This document shows positions 32,561-42,334 of a stretch of DNA of 64,000 nucleotides, piece by piece; the stretch's first letter is position 1, and each line of letters opens with the position of its first letter. A model generated the notes under the pieces. It had not been told where the DNA came from and did not search any database. It saw only the letters and a list, made by a program, of their open reading frames with translations. This DNA is from Phytophthora sp. 'mugwort' (taxonomy: Eukaryota > Oomycota > Peronosporomycetes > Peronosporales > Peronosporaceae), in assembly GCA_033558025.1 (NCBI GenBank), contig JAUCEF010000014.1:3596001-3660000 (forward strand), in the 5' to 3' direction. The position numbers and the translations under genes are program-made.

Positions 32561-34053
32561 GGCAAGCGCGCCAACAACGCCCGAAGGTACGATGCTGTAC
32601 ATCTCGCCACAACCCGCCCCAGCAACCAGTAGAAGGCCTCGAACACGGGATTCTCCCTGGACCACCGGCGTGCAAGTGTTTACATATTTCAGAGGACACC
32701 ATGAATGACCGACCACAAGGCGGATATGATACGGGCACTACCTTGCATATTGTATTTCAGAGGCCCAGTAGTAAAAGTTTAGAGAGACTGGCGGCTATGG
32801 ATGGAGATAATACCTCTCCAGGGTGCTGTCAGCCACATCAGTACCGCTCTTGTGGTGGCAATACATGACCCCTTCTGTGGGGAAAGGCTCCATACACCGT
32901 GCTATCGCATATTCGATTGGTATCCGAAACCGGGAACGTGCTGTGCCCGATGCCTCGTTTTCGCTTGATCTGTCTGGCCGAATCGCACTCAAGGATGTGG
33001 TGAAACTGGCGCTAGAATCCGGCGGGCAACCTCGTGCGACGGTGCTTTAGACAACAGTGTCGCGAGGATGCAGAGGCAACTGAGCTATTTGATGGAGCAA
33101 AGGTCAACATGCGATCATTCCGCGATTTATTTTTGTGAGTGACGATGGTTTTTTGCGTATCACTTGAGCCGTCAAGCAGTTTAAGGTACAACTAGCTTTT
33201 ACAACGGCAATCCACATGGCTCACTGACAAGCTATGACGAAGCCGGGGAAGATTGGTCTTGTGCTCAACTACCACCAATTAGTGATTTCGGGGGACCATT
33301 GCTGGACTGTAAGATACACTACACAGTCGAACAAGCACGGCCCATCAAGCGGCAGCAACTTCATGCAGGGCAACTCGTGCGAGGACACGATGCTGATACG
33401 TCAGCAGGAATGCGGCCTGCTATTAGCACGCACCGCGACCCCCAGTAGCAGATGCAGCGAGAGTTGGGAACGGAACTCAAATTACAAGGTGTTCACCCTC
33501 ACCCTCGGCTGGCCAGGCTGGTCTGTTTGTGGGCGGGCCACAGAAGATGGTCGACCCCGCGGAAAGTGTTCTAGTCATTGATATCCACTGGACACACAGC
33601 GCAAGGTCTCCACCAAATCGCAGACAAACACCTAAAAAAAAAATGGGAGAAGCTCAGCCCACCAGCAACGGAGGGGTTGAAGAAGGGCGGGTGGACGTGA
33701 ATCAGACGCGTTGTGTCTATGGCGTGAGCAACTATTACTGAGCGCCAAACATCATGCTCTCTCTGTCAATGATTCGATATCGGTTGGACCGGGACATCCC
33801 ACGTACAAGCACTCCGTTAGGCAGAGTCGACCTATATGACGTATTTTGGTCGTGCCGTGCCGCGACAAAGCTCCGCGGTATTCTCGTGAACAGATGGCAG
33901 TCGGCGGGACTGCGCCGGGCGGACTATGAGGATGCCATTTTTCGTTGGCCATTCCGGAAACACCGCTGGGAGATCTGAACGAGATGGGCACCTTACTGGC
34001 GGACCATGCGGAGGAGGATGTAATAGCACTAGGAGACACGGTGGAACGGATCA
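32561..34053. other. Unrecognised interval, short open frames only
   Basis: Plus-strand frames at 32867-33050, 33234-33581 and 33945-34151 could be pieces of one decayed coding sequence leading into the frame at 34054, but I do not recognise any domain. Confidence 0.35.
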
Positions 34054-34770
34054 TTGCGTGGACATTTTTATTTGCCAAAGATAATCGAATCCTGGAGCCT
34101 GGGAGCCGCTCACCTGCTTGCATGCTGGAGATGGCGGGTGGCGCATATTGATGCCCTCAGTACTGCTACGGAGGCACACCATGCCAGTGGACTCGCTGCA
34201 CAGATCCGGCACACCCATGCGGATATTACTCGGGCCATATCCGCACGGGTATCGGATCCGTTAGGTTTAAAGGTTAGCAGAACCATTTGTGCTCTTCTAG
34301 GAGACCACTGGGACGGCTCAGATACAGTGGAGCACACCTGCGACGTCTGGAGCCTGCTCTTTTTTGCAGGTGGAGCACCGCCTCTGTCAGGAGAAGGAGG
34401 ATTGTGGCTATTTAATTGCGCAGTTTCAACGAAGTACGGGCGCTTGCAAGGTGCTATACAAGGTGATATACATGAGAGGCACTCAACACATCGGGGGGAC
34501 AAAGTCACTGGCGTTGGCAGCACACCATGGACTAATATGAGGGTTGCCATTATCAATCGGCTCGGCTGGCCCCCGGTCCATGTGGTTGGGGAGAATGGTG
34601 TACTAGTGCGGCAGCATGCGACGAGAACCCCGCCACGCATCCAACGCCTAACAGACACGTACTGGAAGACAAGACGTTTGGCGGATGCACTGTATGCACC
34701 GCTGGATGACGCAAGTAGTATATACTGGCACATTACGCCGGCAGTTTTTTCCCTTAACATATGTTTCTAA
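34054..34770 (+). other. Unidentified open reading frame, 238 codons, ATG-less
   Basis: The frame starts at a TTG and runs to a stop at 34770. The opposite strand is also open for 216 codons (34760-34110), which makes it hard to judge which, if either, is coding. The plus translation has DPLGLKVSRTICALLGDHWD and WLFNCAVSTKYGRLQGAIQG, matching no family I can name. It lies about 220 bp left of the integrated virus and could belong to it or to an unrelated element. Confidence 0.3.
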
Positions 34771-34986
34771 AGGAGAGTAGGTTTAATCGTTCCTAATACC
34801 CAGCTGGTGTTTCTAACCAAATAACCAATTCATAACCCCAGAGCGTAAGGAGTCATTTAACTCATAATAACGATGTCTGAGATAGGTTAAAGCTCCTTTA
34901 GCGACAGTACCGTGCACCTCCCTAATTAATTAATTTTCTCAAAAAAAATAAAGGGGCTATGTATATAGATGCACTCAGCTGATACC

Positions 34987-35288
34987 ATGTCGAACGAATT
35001 AACTTTTGGAAAATACAAGGGCACCCAGATCGAAAGAAGTCTATTGTTCTGATCCTGGTTATTGTCGATGGATATTTAATCAACCCAGTTAAGTATTGGG
35101 GAGGAGATCAAAATATTCTTACACACGAAATTCCTGACTGATGATAATTCATATATGATGACGTGGGGAAATTTCGAGGGAAGTCTCTCAAGCAAATCAG
35201 TCGAATTGATCCCAATTACATTAACTGGTTTCGAAAGAGTCAACTTGTTATTAAGAAGTGTCCTAAAATCTTAGCAGAAGTAAACTAA
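34987..35288 (+). pseudogene. Two-repeat FGKYKG-domain viral protein
   Basis: From the ATG at 34987 the frame reads LTFGKYKGTQIER, then shifts to DPGYCRWIFNQPS. A second unit follows, VGKFRGKSLKQISRIDPNYI and NWFRKSQ, ending at 35288. The F-G-K-Y-K-G...D-P-x-Y-C-x-W pattern is the small domain often attached to exonucleases and common in large DNA viruses. Two frame breaks split it. It lies 22 nt from the end of the capsid gene, tail to tail. Confidence 0.55.
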
Positions 35289-35310
35289 AATAAGCGTGTA
35301 ATTTGATTTC

Positions 35311-37017
35311 TTAAGCTGTCGTATAATCGAGAACCTCACCGGCTAGTCTATCGACCGTTAGCTCTTGTTCGCTCACCAATAATACAAGCATGTAGGTGCC
35401 CTGACAACCAGCGTTTACACCGCGAATCTGAATAGAGGTGGGGGCATCACTACCGGTTAGGTGACTAACGTCCGCGATGAGCACGCGGTTAGCTAGATAC
35501 CATGCCTGGTAGTCAAAAAGTCCATTGACCAACGCAGGAGTCAGATCACCGTTGATCAATCGCTGAAATCTTGGCAATTTCGTTCGTGAAATGATGGAAA
35601 TCGTAGTCATGGCTAATAGCAAAGACTTGCTGGGAGCTGATACGAACATTAAAGTTGCGAATGCTCGAACCGGGATAGACCGTCCAAGGAGCCGAATCAA
35701 ACGGGCTCTGGAACTCTTGAACAGCTGCAGAAGCAAAACTACTCGTCTGCTCAGCGAAAGGAAGTAGAATGACATACTTAGCGTTCTTAATCGATGTGAT
35801 AGCTGAAGATCGAGTGCTGAGTCGATTTTTTACCAATGCCAGCTCGTTGGTTAATCCACTGCGCATAGCAGTCATTAAATCGAACCTTCTTGACTGGCTT
35901 TGAGATGATCGCTTGAGGGTTCTCAAGATATACAAACGGTACGTATATACGTGAAATGGTGAATGACATATATGTACCATCCACAGTAGGCTCGAGGCCA
36001 TTAACGACAGCACCCCAAGCAATACTGATACCGGCAGAAGCAGCAAGGGTTCCGGCCATGGGATTACCGTGGATGAAGTAGAGACCGTTACTGGACAAGT
36101 ATTACCACTCGCAAGAGTAGTGCTGGTTAGAGACATACTCTTTGAAGCATTGACAGCGATGATAGAAGTACCCTGATTGACACGGACGCGAAGTCGAATT
36201 TGTGGGTTGGCCATTAAATCGAGATCCTTAAAGATGGAATGGAGATCATTTAGCTTAACCTTTACCATATATTCCACGTACCCATAATTGCGTTAGCAGT
36301 AGTAGCACCGGCTACAGAGGCACCACGCGCCAGTTGATTTGATATTGTGATGGACGCTGCAGCTCCACCAAGCGAAGTCTACGAAGTGGAGAAAGCAGAT
36401 CCAGCGTTAGGTGGATTTGACAACAGGCGTCTTACAAGACCATCATTAACGACCGAGGGACAACCTCAAGGACCAATTGTCGCAAAGGATGATGAGAATG
36501 CAGTGGTATTAGTCTATCCATCGCCCGTAGTTGATGATGTGACTGAGCTGTACAAAGCCGACTGAGCAGCATCCGGATATAGGAACGACTCAGCTCCGTG
36601 CTTCTCAACATACTGAGGACTGTAGCTTGTCTGAGCGCGAATGTTGTTCCAAAATAGTTTATAGTCCGCCATACTTACAATGGTTTTGCTGTTGAGTTCA
36701 AGCGACATGCTATCGATAACATTCCAGTTACCACATTTGAGCGTAGCACAGAAACGATTCGCAACAGCTGTCTGGGCAGTAGCACCATTCTTCATACTCA
36801 CTTTGTACGGAGCATAATGTAAGCATCACGAAGGCAAGCAAACCCCTCTGAACCGTTAAGCTGGGCTGCTCATCGATGGTGATAACACCATTCAGATACG
36901 ATCCTTGATTAAGATCGATCCCAAATGGCACGCGTTTACCGGAAGATAATTGATATCTGGGTCGCTTTGGAGCGAGCACTGGTACAAATACTGATCGGAT
37001 AGTTGAGTTTCACTCAT
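35311..37017 (-). pseudogene. Major capsid protein of a Polinton-like virus, frameshifted
   Basis: The gene would start at the ATG at 37017 (MSETQLSDQYLYQ) and end at the TAA at 35311, about 569 codons, a normal length for a double jelly-roll capsid protein. Conserved pieces in order are: NGATAQTAVANRFCATLKCG and NWNVIDSMSLELNSKTIV (36790-36670), KVKLNDLHSIFKDLDLMANP (36265-36200), GLEPTVDGTYMSFTISRIYV and PFVYLENPQAI (36000-35910), NAKYVILLPFAEQ (about 35785-35745) and DVSHLTGSDAPTSIQIRGVN (about 35475-35415). They sit in three frames, with changes near 36890, 36560, 36100, 35830 and 35560. The family call is by pattern and synteny. It is dead as it stands. Confidence 0.75.
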
Positions 37018-37027
37018 TGTTAAATAT

Positions 37028-37447
37028 ATGGTTTCTAATATACTTTCGTCAAAATTTAAAAATTATTTGAGCGATCGTATTAAACCAATCACCAGCGACC
37101 ACGATCTTATCGAGCTTGCAGATCGAATTGGAGTACAAATGGATGGAATATTTGAATCGAATGAAATATCGAAACCGCTTCCAAAAATAGGTACATATTT
37201 GGTCTTATTAAGGCCTCCTAACCTTGATGTAGGTCATTGGACAGCTGTTCATAAAGGAGAATACTTCGATAGTATGGGCGAAGCAGCTCTTACCAAGTAT
37301 GGAATTGGAAAGTACAATCCCAAACAGTATCAAGGTACTTATGGAGACTATTGCGGTATATGGTGCATGCTCTGGTTGTATTGCAAACGAAACAATAAGA
37401 TTGGACTATTGAGCCGATTCAAAGACTTGAATTTAACCATTCTTTAA
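37028..37447 (+). CDS. Adenovirus-type cysteine protease of the Polinton-like virus, 139 aa, intact frame
   Basis: The catalytic layout of the adenovirus maturation protease/Ulp1 fold is visible: His70 in VGHWTAV, acidic Asp81 in YFDSMG, Gln102 in YQGTYGDYCG and the nucleophile Cys109. In related viruses this enzyme trims virion proteins during particle maturation. The length fits the small proteases of Polinton-like viruses. Its ATG lies 10 nt from the divergent capsid start. The frame is uninterrupted and all four catalytic positions are kept, in contrast with the broken neighbours. Whether it is expressed cannot be told. Confidence 0.85.
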   Translation: MVSNILSSKFKNYLSDRIKPITSDHDLIELADRIGVQMDGIFESNEISKPLPKIGTYLVLLRPPNLDVGHWTAVHKGEYFDSMGEAALTKYGIGKYNPKQYQGTYGDYCGIWCMLWLYCKRNNKIGLLSRFKDLNLTIL

Positions 37448-37474
37448 ATAATAAATCAGTCATGAAATATAATC

Positions 37475-38231
37475 ATGACATTAAAAAAATAGCAGTTCAG
37501 CGTCAGTTCCAGAGACAAAGCTCAAGCGAGCGTTCAAGACCGGAACTCTATCCTTAAATAAATATGAGCTGAGTGGTTCTGGTGCTACGCTTCATCTTCA
37601 TCCTGAATCATACGCTAAAGCTCTTCGAGCTAACAAATCTGATAAAGGAACGCGTTTAGCTACCACACACAAAGAGATCGGCTATCCGTTTAGGCACATG
37701 CAAGGAGGAGGCATGCACGGGACGAGTATATGGAGTAAGATTTGGGGAGGAATCAAATCCGCTTTCAGATTTGATAAAGACTCAAGGATATTTTCTCGTG
37801 TTGCTAATGCAGCTGTTCCCGCTCTTGCAACAACCGCACTCGGAGCTCCACAGGGTGCTATTCCAGCAAGCGCTGCTATCCGCTCTATGACTGGTATCGA
37901 TTTGTATGATAGCGACAGTGATATTAATGATCTTGGGGGACGTCTGACCATCGCTGATGCTAAGCAAGGAGCCAAACGTGCTCTCGCTTGCACGAAGCGT
38001 AATAGTATCCGTAGTGCTGCAGTCGATGCTGGAGAGAAATATCTTCTCTCTAAGGCTGTTAAGCCTGCGCATAGTGATTTAATCAAATCGCTTCGTGGTG
38101 AGGTTCGACGTCGCTATGGAGTAGGCGTTGCCAAGCCAAAGTCAAAGAGGTTTACAAAGGGGTACCAGGAGGCGAAGGATCACATGGCTAAGAAGTTTAG
38201 CCATGTGATCCTAAGGAGTTTAGCCATGTGA
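37475..38231 (+). CDS. Possible virion core/minor capsid protein of the Polinton-like virus
   Basis: A frame is open from about 37484 to the TAG at 38231. It reads TKLKRAFKTGTLSLNKYELS, then MQGGGMHGTSIWSKIWGGIK and VPALATTALGAPQGAIPASA, and ends in a very basic tail (RGEVRRRYGVGVAKPKSKRF). The Gly-rich amphipathic block followed by an Ala-rich segment and a basic C-terminus resembles small internal virion proteins of adenovirus-like viruses, but this is inference. The first in-frame ATG is at 37698; the ATG at 37475 is out of frame by one base across a run of seven A, so the start may be damaged. The 3' end is part of a large inverted duplication. Confidence 0.5.
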
Positions 38232-38283
38232 TCCTTCGCCTCCTGGGACCCCTTTTGCAAACTTCTTGACTTTGGCTGAGGGG
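38131..38283. repeat. Inverted duplication of the core-protein gene end
   Basis: The left arm (about 38131-38190) ends in CCAGGAGGCGAAGGATCACA and TGGCTAA, and the right arm (about 38218-38280) begins TTAGCCATGTGATCCTTCGC. The inner 26 bases pair perfectly and the outer part (CAAAGTCAA, AAAGGGG) with a few mismatches. A third partial copy, TTAGCCATGTGATCC, lies in the loop. The left arm is coding (KPKSKRFTKGYQEAKDHM), so the right arm is an inverted copy of gene sequence. Confidence 0.9.
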
Positions 38284-38527
38284 ATCCTTTAAAATGTGAG
38301 AAAAAAATTGAGTTTATTGTTTTGGTCTCTAAAAGTAGGAGAGGAAGAGCGTGCGGGGCGAGTTGATGAAGAAGGCTTCTTGGCGAGGTTGCAAAACCAA
38401 AACTGAGTGGGATTGATGTCGTTATTGTTCTCTACCTTCCTAGCTCATTTCTTCTACTGTCTTTGCTACGGTGAGTTTCTAATCCCATCAGGTATCCCAT
38501 ATGTATAGTGGGAAGACGCAAAAGTTG

Positions 38528-38600
38528 TGGTCAAACCGGACTCGAACCCGCTAACTGCTGGCTCGCATAGAGAGACTAAACCAGCTGAGCCATAGAAAGC
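38528..38600 (-). tRNA. tRNA-derived sequence with perfect pol III A and B boxes
   Basis: On the minus strand, TGGCTCAGCTGG (38592-38581) fits the A box TRGCNNAGYNGG, and GGTTCGAGTCC (38548-38538) fits the B box GGTTCGANTCC. The acceptor ends do not pair and the T-stem has a G-G mismatch, so a working tRNA is unlikely. A SINE head or tRNA pseudogene fits better. It lies inside the virus, between the core and penton genes. Confidence 0.5.
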
Positions 38601-38789
38601 ATTTGGTCTAGTAATCATGAATGCGTATCCATACCAAAACACCATAACTCACGCAAACCCACACATGCACAACATATGCAAACCGGCACTTCAGCACACG
38701 CAACATTACCTGCCAGCAGTCTCAGCAATAGCATGATCGACACTGACGTATCGCGAAATTTAATTTTCTGGTCGTTTTGGTTATAGATG

Positions 38790-39571
38790 CTAATAGTAAT
38801 TGCTGATCGCGAAACCATTATGACAATTCATCCACGCATACTGTGATGGTTTATAGTTGATCAGCTGACCAATACTGGCATCGCCTCTATCAAAAGCACT
38901 TAGAATATCACCAGATGCAACGTATTCATTTTTGATTAGATCACAGCGAACGATGTATGAACTGGTTGGGTGGATATGCGGGATGATATTGGATAGTTGA
39001 GCACTTGCCATTGTCGCTGAAGTAGCCGGATATGTAGCTACAGTAAGCCCAAGTACCGAACCAATGCAGTACTATTGATGATTAAACGGGGAACGCGAGT
39101 GGTAGTTCACAATCCAGTACTAGCAGCCGAGTATAGTCCAGTAGCAGGTCTTGTGTATCCAACTGGAAGGCTCGAAGGAGTAGGAGAGAAATCTATCAGA
39201 GCTGCGCAATAGACACTGTTCTCAGTTAGTTCGATATAGGCAACATTGTTTCCAGATCCGTCATTAAGATAGGCATCTGCATTAACGAGAGTCTGGATAC
39301 TTCTGTTGATATCATCGTAGCTGTAATATCCATCTGGTAGTGTTATACTGATCGTAGAAGCTATTGCAGCCGTCGGAACCTCGAGTTGAAAGGTTGTGTT
39401 TTGGAAATTAATAGAATCGATGTTGTACTCACTGTTAAGGAGACTGATTGATTGAATCGCGCACGCAACATCGCGAAAGTCAGCTGCCGAGCCAGGAAAT
39501 TGGTATTTCCATGAAGAGTCATATCCGTCTGCTACGAGGTTCGTGCTATCGATCTTCAAGAACCTCGTCAT
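38790..39571 (-). pseudogene. Penton-like minor capsid protein of the Polinton-like virus
   Basis: From the ATG at 39571 (MTRFLKIDSTNLVADGYDSS) the frame runs through WKYQFPGSAADFRDVACAIQ, NSEYNIDSINFQNTTFQL and SITLPDGYYSYDDINRSIQT to a TGA at 39107. The rest continues in other frames: RVPRLIINSTALV and then SNIIPHIHPTSSYIVRCDLI, ending at 38790. The PDGYYSxxDIN signature and the spacing are typical of single jelly-roll minor capsid (penton) proteins of Polinton-like viruses and virophages. One in-frame stop and one frameshift break it. Confidence 0.7.
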
Positions 39572-39591
39572 GTTGAAATATATAATTATCG

Positions 39592-40286
39592 TCAAAATTT
39601 AGGTGATATCATAATCTTCAGTCTTAATTGGCTTATCGAAGTTGTATCTGATTTCCCCCTAGCATAATCGATGAGAAGCATCGGACCTTTTTGTTCAGTA
39701 ACCTTGTTATAATAATAAACGATTGACCGATCATCTACGCCCTTAATATTAAAATCTTTGACAACCGACTGTAAAGCTCGCTTTGAATTGGCGTTTAAGA
39801 TTGCTACGTATTCCGAATTCAAGCGTATCATCTTATCGGTAGCAAAGCAGCTGTGGCCTAAAAATATGGTGCTCAACTTGAAATGACGTCCTCGAGTATA
39901 GTAATGTGAGAAAATCTTCTTCTGGAGTAGATTGTCGTTACTGTAGTCGTCTAGCTCAGGTTTGTTTGAGCTCATGGGTGTATGACGCACTTGATCAACT
40001 TTCGGAGGTGTGTCTGGATCAGCAAAGTTATGAAATTTTCAAGCTTGTCGTGGCGGTACTCATAAAGTTCTTGGTGGGGATTGCGAACAATGATCGTTTT
40101 TTAAGGCGAGAATATGCTGGGAGAATGCATGAGAATGAACATACATAGGTTGTTCTTACTGCTGAACGAAGGGCCAAGGACAACCATTCTAAATAGCTTT
40201 TTAATGTCAAGCGCCGGAATATCACCCATTCCGGCAGACTTGAATTTTTCCGGCAACGAAGCGCGATAGTTTGGATTAACGCTCAT
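39592..40286 (-). pseudogene. Viral DNA-packaging ATPase (FtsK/HerA, A32-like)
   Basis: The ATG at 40286 begins MSVNPNYRASLPEKFKSAGM. A Walker A region follows at residues 38-46 as GPSFSSKNN, altered from the usual GPSGSGKTN, so nucleotide binding is probably lost. A Walker B-like ELDDYSND is near 39960, and a later block YYTRGRHFKLSTIFLGHSCF and MIRLNSEYVAIL matches the sensor part of the family. The middle (about 40110-39990) is in another frame. This ATPase pumps DNA into the capsid in related viruses. It lies 20 nt upstream of the penton gene on the same strand. Confidence 0.75.
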
Positions 40287-40335
40287 GGTCGCGTCTTTAA
40301 ATCGCTGGATCTATATATATTGAGATACAACAAAC

Positions 40336-41843
40336 ATGAGTTCTGGTTTCTCGTATCCTCAGCCAATATTCATATCACCATCTTCAATCCTGCATTCTAT
40401 CTGTCGTTAGACGCCAGTGGTTATCTAACATACGAATATGCGCAGACTTTATACATTCGCAAGAATGATTACCGACTTACATACATCACCGGAATTACTC
40501 CCGGTGTAGCAGCACAAGGATATCTCTTTTTCCAGGTATTAACAATGATATCGGTGGCAATGGAACACATCTTGCACTAGCCTGATTATTAATGGACCCG
40601 CCGTGTCGTTTGCTCCTGTTTACATTCTCGCATCACGCCAGGCAGAGGTGCTGTAAGCAAAGCTCTTCTACTTGACTCGACTCGTTCATGTTCAAATACA
40701 TACTCTATGACCTACGACCCCGGAACGGGGTTGAATGTACCTACTTTTCAATTCGGTGGAATCACACTAAACCAAAGCTACGACGTTAGTATCACGGAGG
40801 GAGGTGCTATCACATCGAAAGCACATGTCTTAAACTCTACAAAAGATTACAGTGGGATGCGTAATCTAACGTGTTCAGGTACCGTAACGGCTTCTACTTC
40901 GTTAGATTCACCTACATTGACATGCGATACAATCAGTAAATCTGGGACTCAAATCATGAATGCAACAGCTGTAAACTTGAACCCAACGACGCTTCAGTTA
41001 AGAGGTACTACAATCTCCACTTCAGCCACTGAGATTAACTACCTATCCACGATATCACCCGGAACGGTAGGCAACAGCAAGGCTATAGTCGTAAACTCAC
41101 TTGGTAGTATTGCTGACTAAATGCACTGTCTGCTGTTAGCGTAAGTACGAGAGGTAATATTACGGCGGGTGGATTGCTTAATGGATTCCTGGCGTACGGA
41201 AATCAAACGACTATAACGACACTTGGAGCTCTAACGGAGCTTGGGATAAACGCCTCGCCATCTACTGAGTATTTTTCAATTAAAGGATCGGACTTTTCGT
41301 ACCTGGACGGTTCATATACCCGAATGTTAAGATTTTCGGGCAGCAATGTCACGCTGGTAGAATTTCAAGTTGAGGTGAATAACGGTAGTTTGGGAACTTC
41401 AACGAACGCCTCGTGGATTGGAAACATAACGGCAGCGATCTTCGATTTGGTACAGGTAACTCAACTCAAATGGTACTGAAAGCATCAGGACTGCTTGATA
41501 TTGGTACAGTATCTCCAGCGGCCGGTGTTCATTGTACAATCAATCATCATTTACTTGGGGAGCGGGAGAAACTACTATGTATCGGATACGCACGAGTAAT
41601 GGTACTGTTGAGTCAGCATTGGGTCCTATTACATATCCAACTATGAGACGATATTTGCCGGATGCGTTGTTTGCGACGCCATTGTCATGTGCAGTGATAG
41701 ACGATTATAGCGATATATCGAGGATGTGTAACACTTCGTGTAAGGATGTACTCGAGAGTAGCTTCCCAGTCGATGATACCGACAAGTTCACTTTGCTTAT
41801 CGTTTCGAACGGTGATCCGAGACGAGGCGATGATAAAGCTTAG
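40336..41843 (+). pseudogene. Fibre-like virion protein of the Polinton-like virus
   Basis: Begins at the ATG at 40336 (MSSGFSYPQPIFISPSSILH) and shifts frame early (NPAFYLSLDASGYLTYEYAQ). It then runs through 40707-41120 with TLTCDTISKSGTQIMNATAV, ISTSATEINYLSTISPGTVG and NSKAIVVNSLGSIAD, a repeat style common in fibre or spike proteins of large DNA viruses and Polinton-like viruses. Two later pieces (41174-41479, 41532-41843) are in other frames. It starts 49 nt from the divergent ATPase start. At least four breaks. The attachment role is inference. Confidence 0.5.
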
Positions 41844-42120
41844 CATCAGGGCCGAGAAAGTACATATATCGTTTCGCTTTAGCATCAGATAGCAGTAACG
41901 GATCAAACATTAGATGAAGATCCCATGATGCGAGATTAGGCTGGAGTTTGAACAAATCGACTATTGCCTCGTAAGTCTTCATCTGGCGATTCTCATCGAC
42001 AGTCGACATAGCTGTAGCCATCTGAGCCGAATTGTTCTCTGATGTAGTTGTTTGAGTTCCAGTCGATACCATGCTTGATGCTATCGGCATTATACTCGCT
42101 TCGTTATCTGTGGCCCACAT
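41844..42120 (-). pseudogene. Small unidentified viral-region protein
   Basis: The minus frame 42120-41797 reads TYEAIVDLFKLQPNLASWDL and HLMFDPLLLSDAKAKRYMYF and ends inside the 3' end of the fibre gene. It starts at a methionine before WATDNEASIMPIASS. I do not recognise it. Its compact fit suggests it is part of the virus. Confidence 0.35.
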
Positions 42121-42253
42121 CGTCTCCGCATATCGTTGCTTGGATGATTATCGATATAACGCAACCCGTTCTATTCACCTGTATCCTTGTGGGCGGCGCT
42201 TTCGTAGGTGTCTATCGCCTGGAGGTCTGCCACAGTCATTCGAGTATAGAGAT

Positions 42254-42322
42254 ATTTAAGGGTGGGTGGAATCGAACCACCTCCTTCGCTTTCTGAAGCT
42301 CTTCCATTAAGCTACATCGGTT
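42254..42322 (-). tRNA. tRNA-like sequence at the right edge of the virus
   Basis: On the minus strand: TAGCTTAATGG (A box), a D-stem GCTT/GAGC, a CTTC/GAAG anticodon stem and a perfect T-arm GGTGG-TTCGATT-CCACC (B box GGTTCGATTCC). The acceptor stem pairs only partly and the anticodon loop (AGAAAGC) lacks the usual T33, so it is probably a tRNA pseudogene. A run of 12 G follows immediately at 42323-42334. Confidence 0.5.
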
Positions 42323-42334
42323 GGGGGGGGGGGG

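Larger units (their letters stand above)
34987..42334. mobile_element. Endogenous Polinton-like virus, degraded
   Basis: A compact block of virus morphogenesis genes: FGKYKG protein (+), major capsid (-), adenovirus-type protease (+), possible core protein (+), penton-like minor capsid (-), packaging ATPase (-), fibre-like protein (+) and a small unknown (-). The MCP-penton-ATPase-protease set is the hallmark of Polintons, Polinton-like viruses and virophages. Gaps are tiny (10 nt between divergent MCP and protease starts; about 20 nt between ATPase and penton). No polymerase, primase-helicase or integrase was recognised, and terminal inverted repeats were not found, so the true ends are unknown. 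Confidence 0.8.

Noticed and set aside
34054..34770. Polymerase or helicase of the Polinton-like virus
   Set aside because: No catalytic motif of DNA polymerase B or superfamily helicases is visible in either strand's translation.
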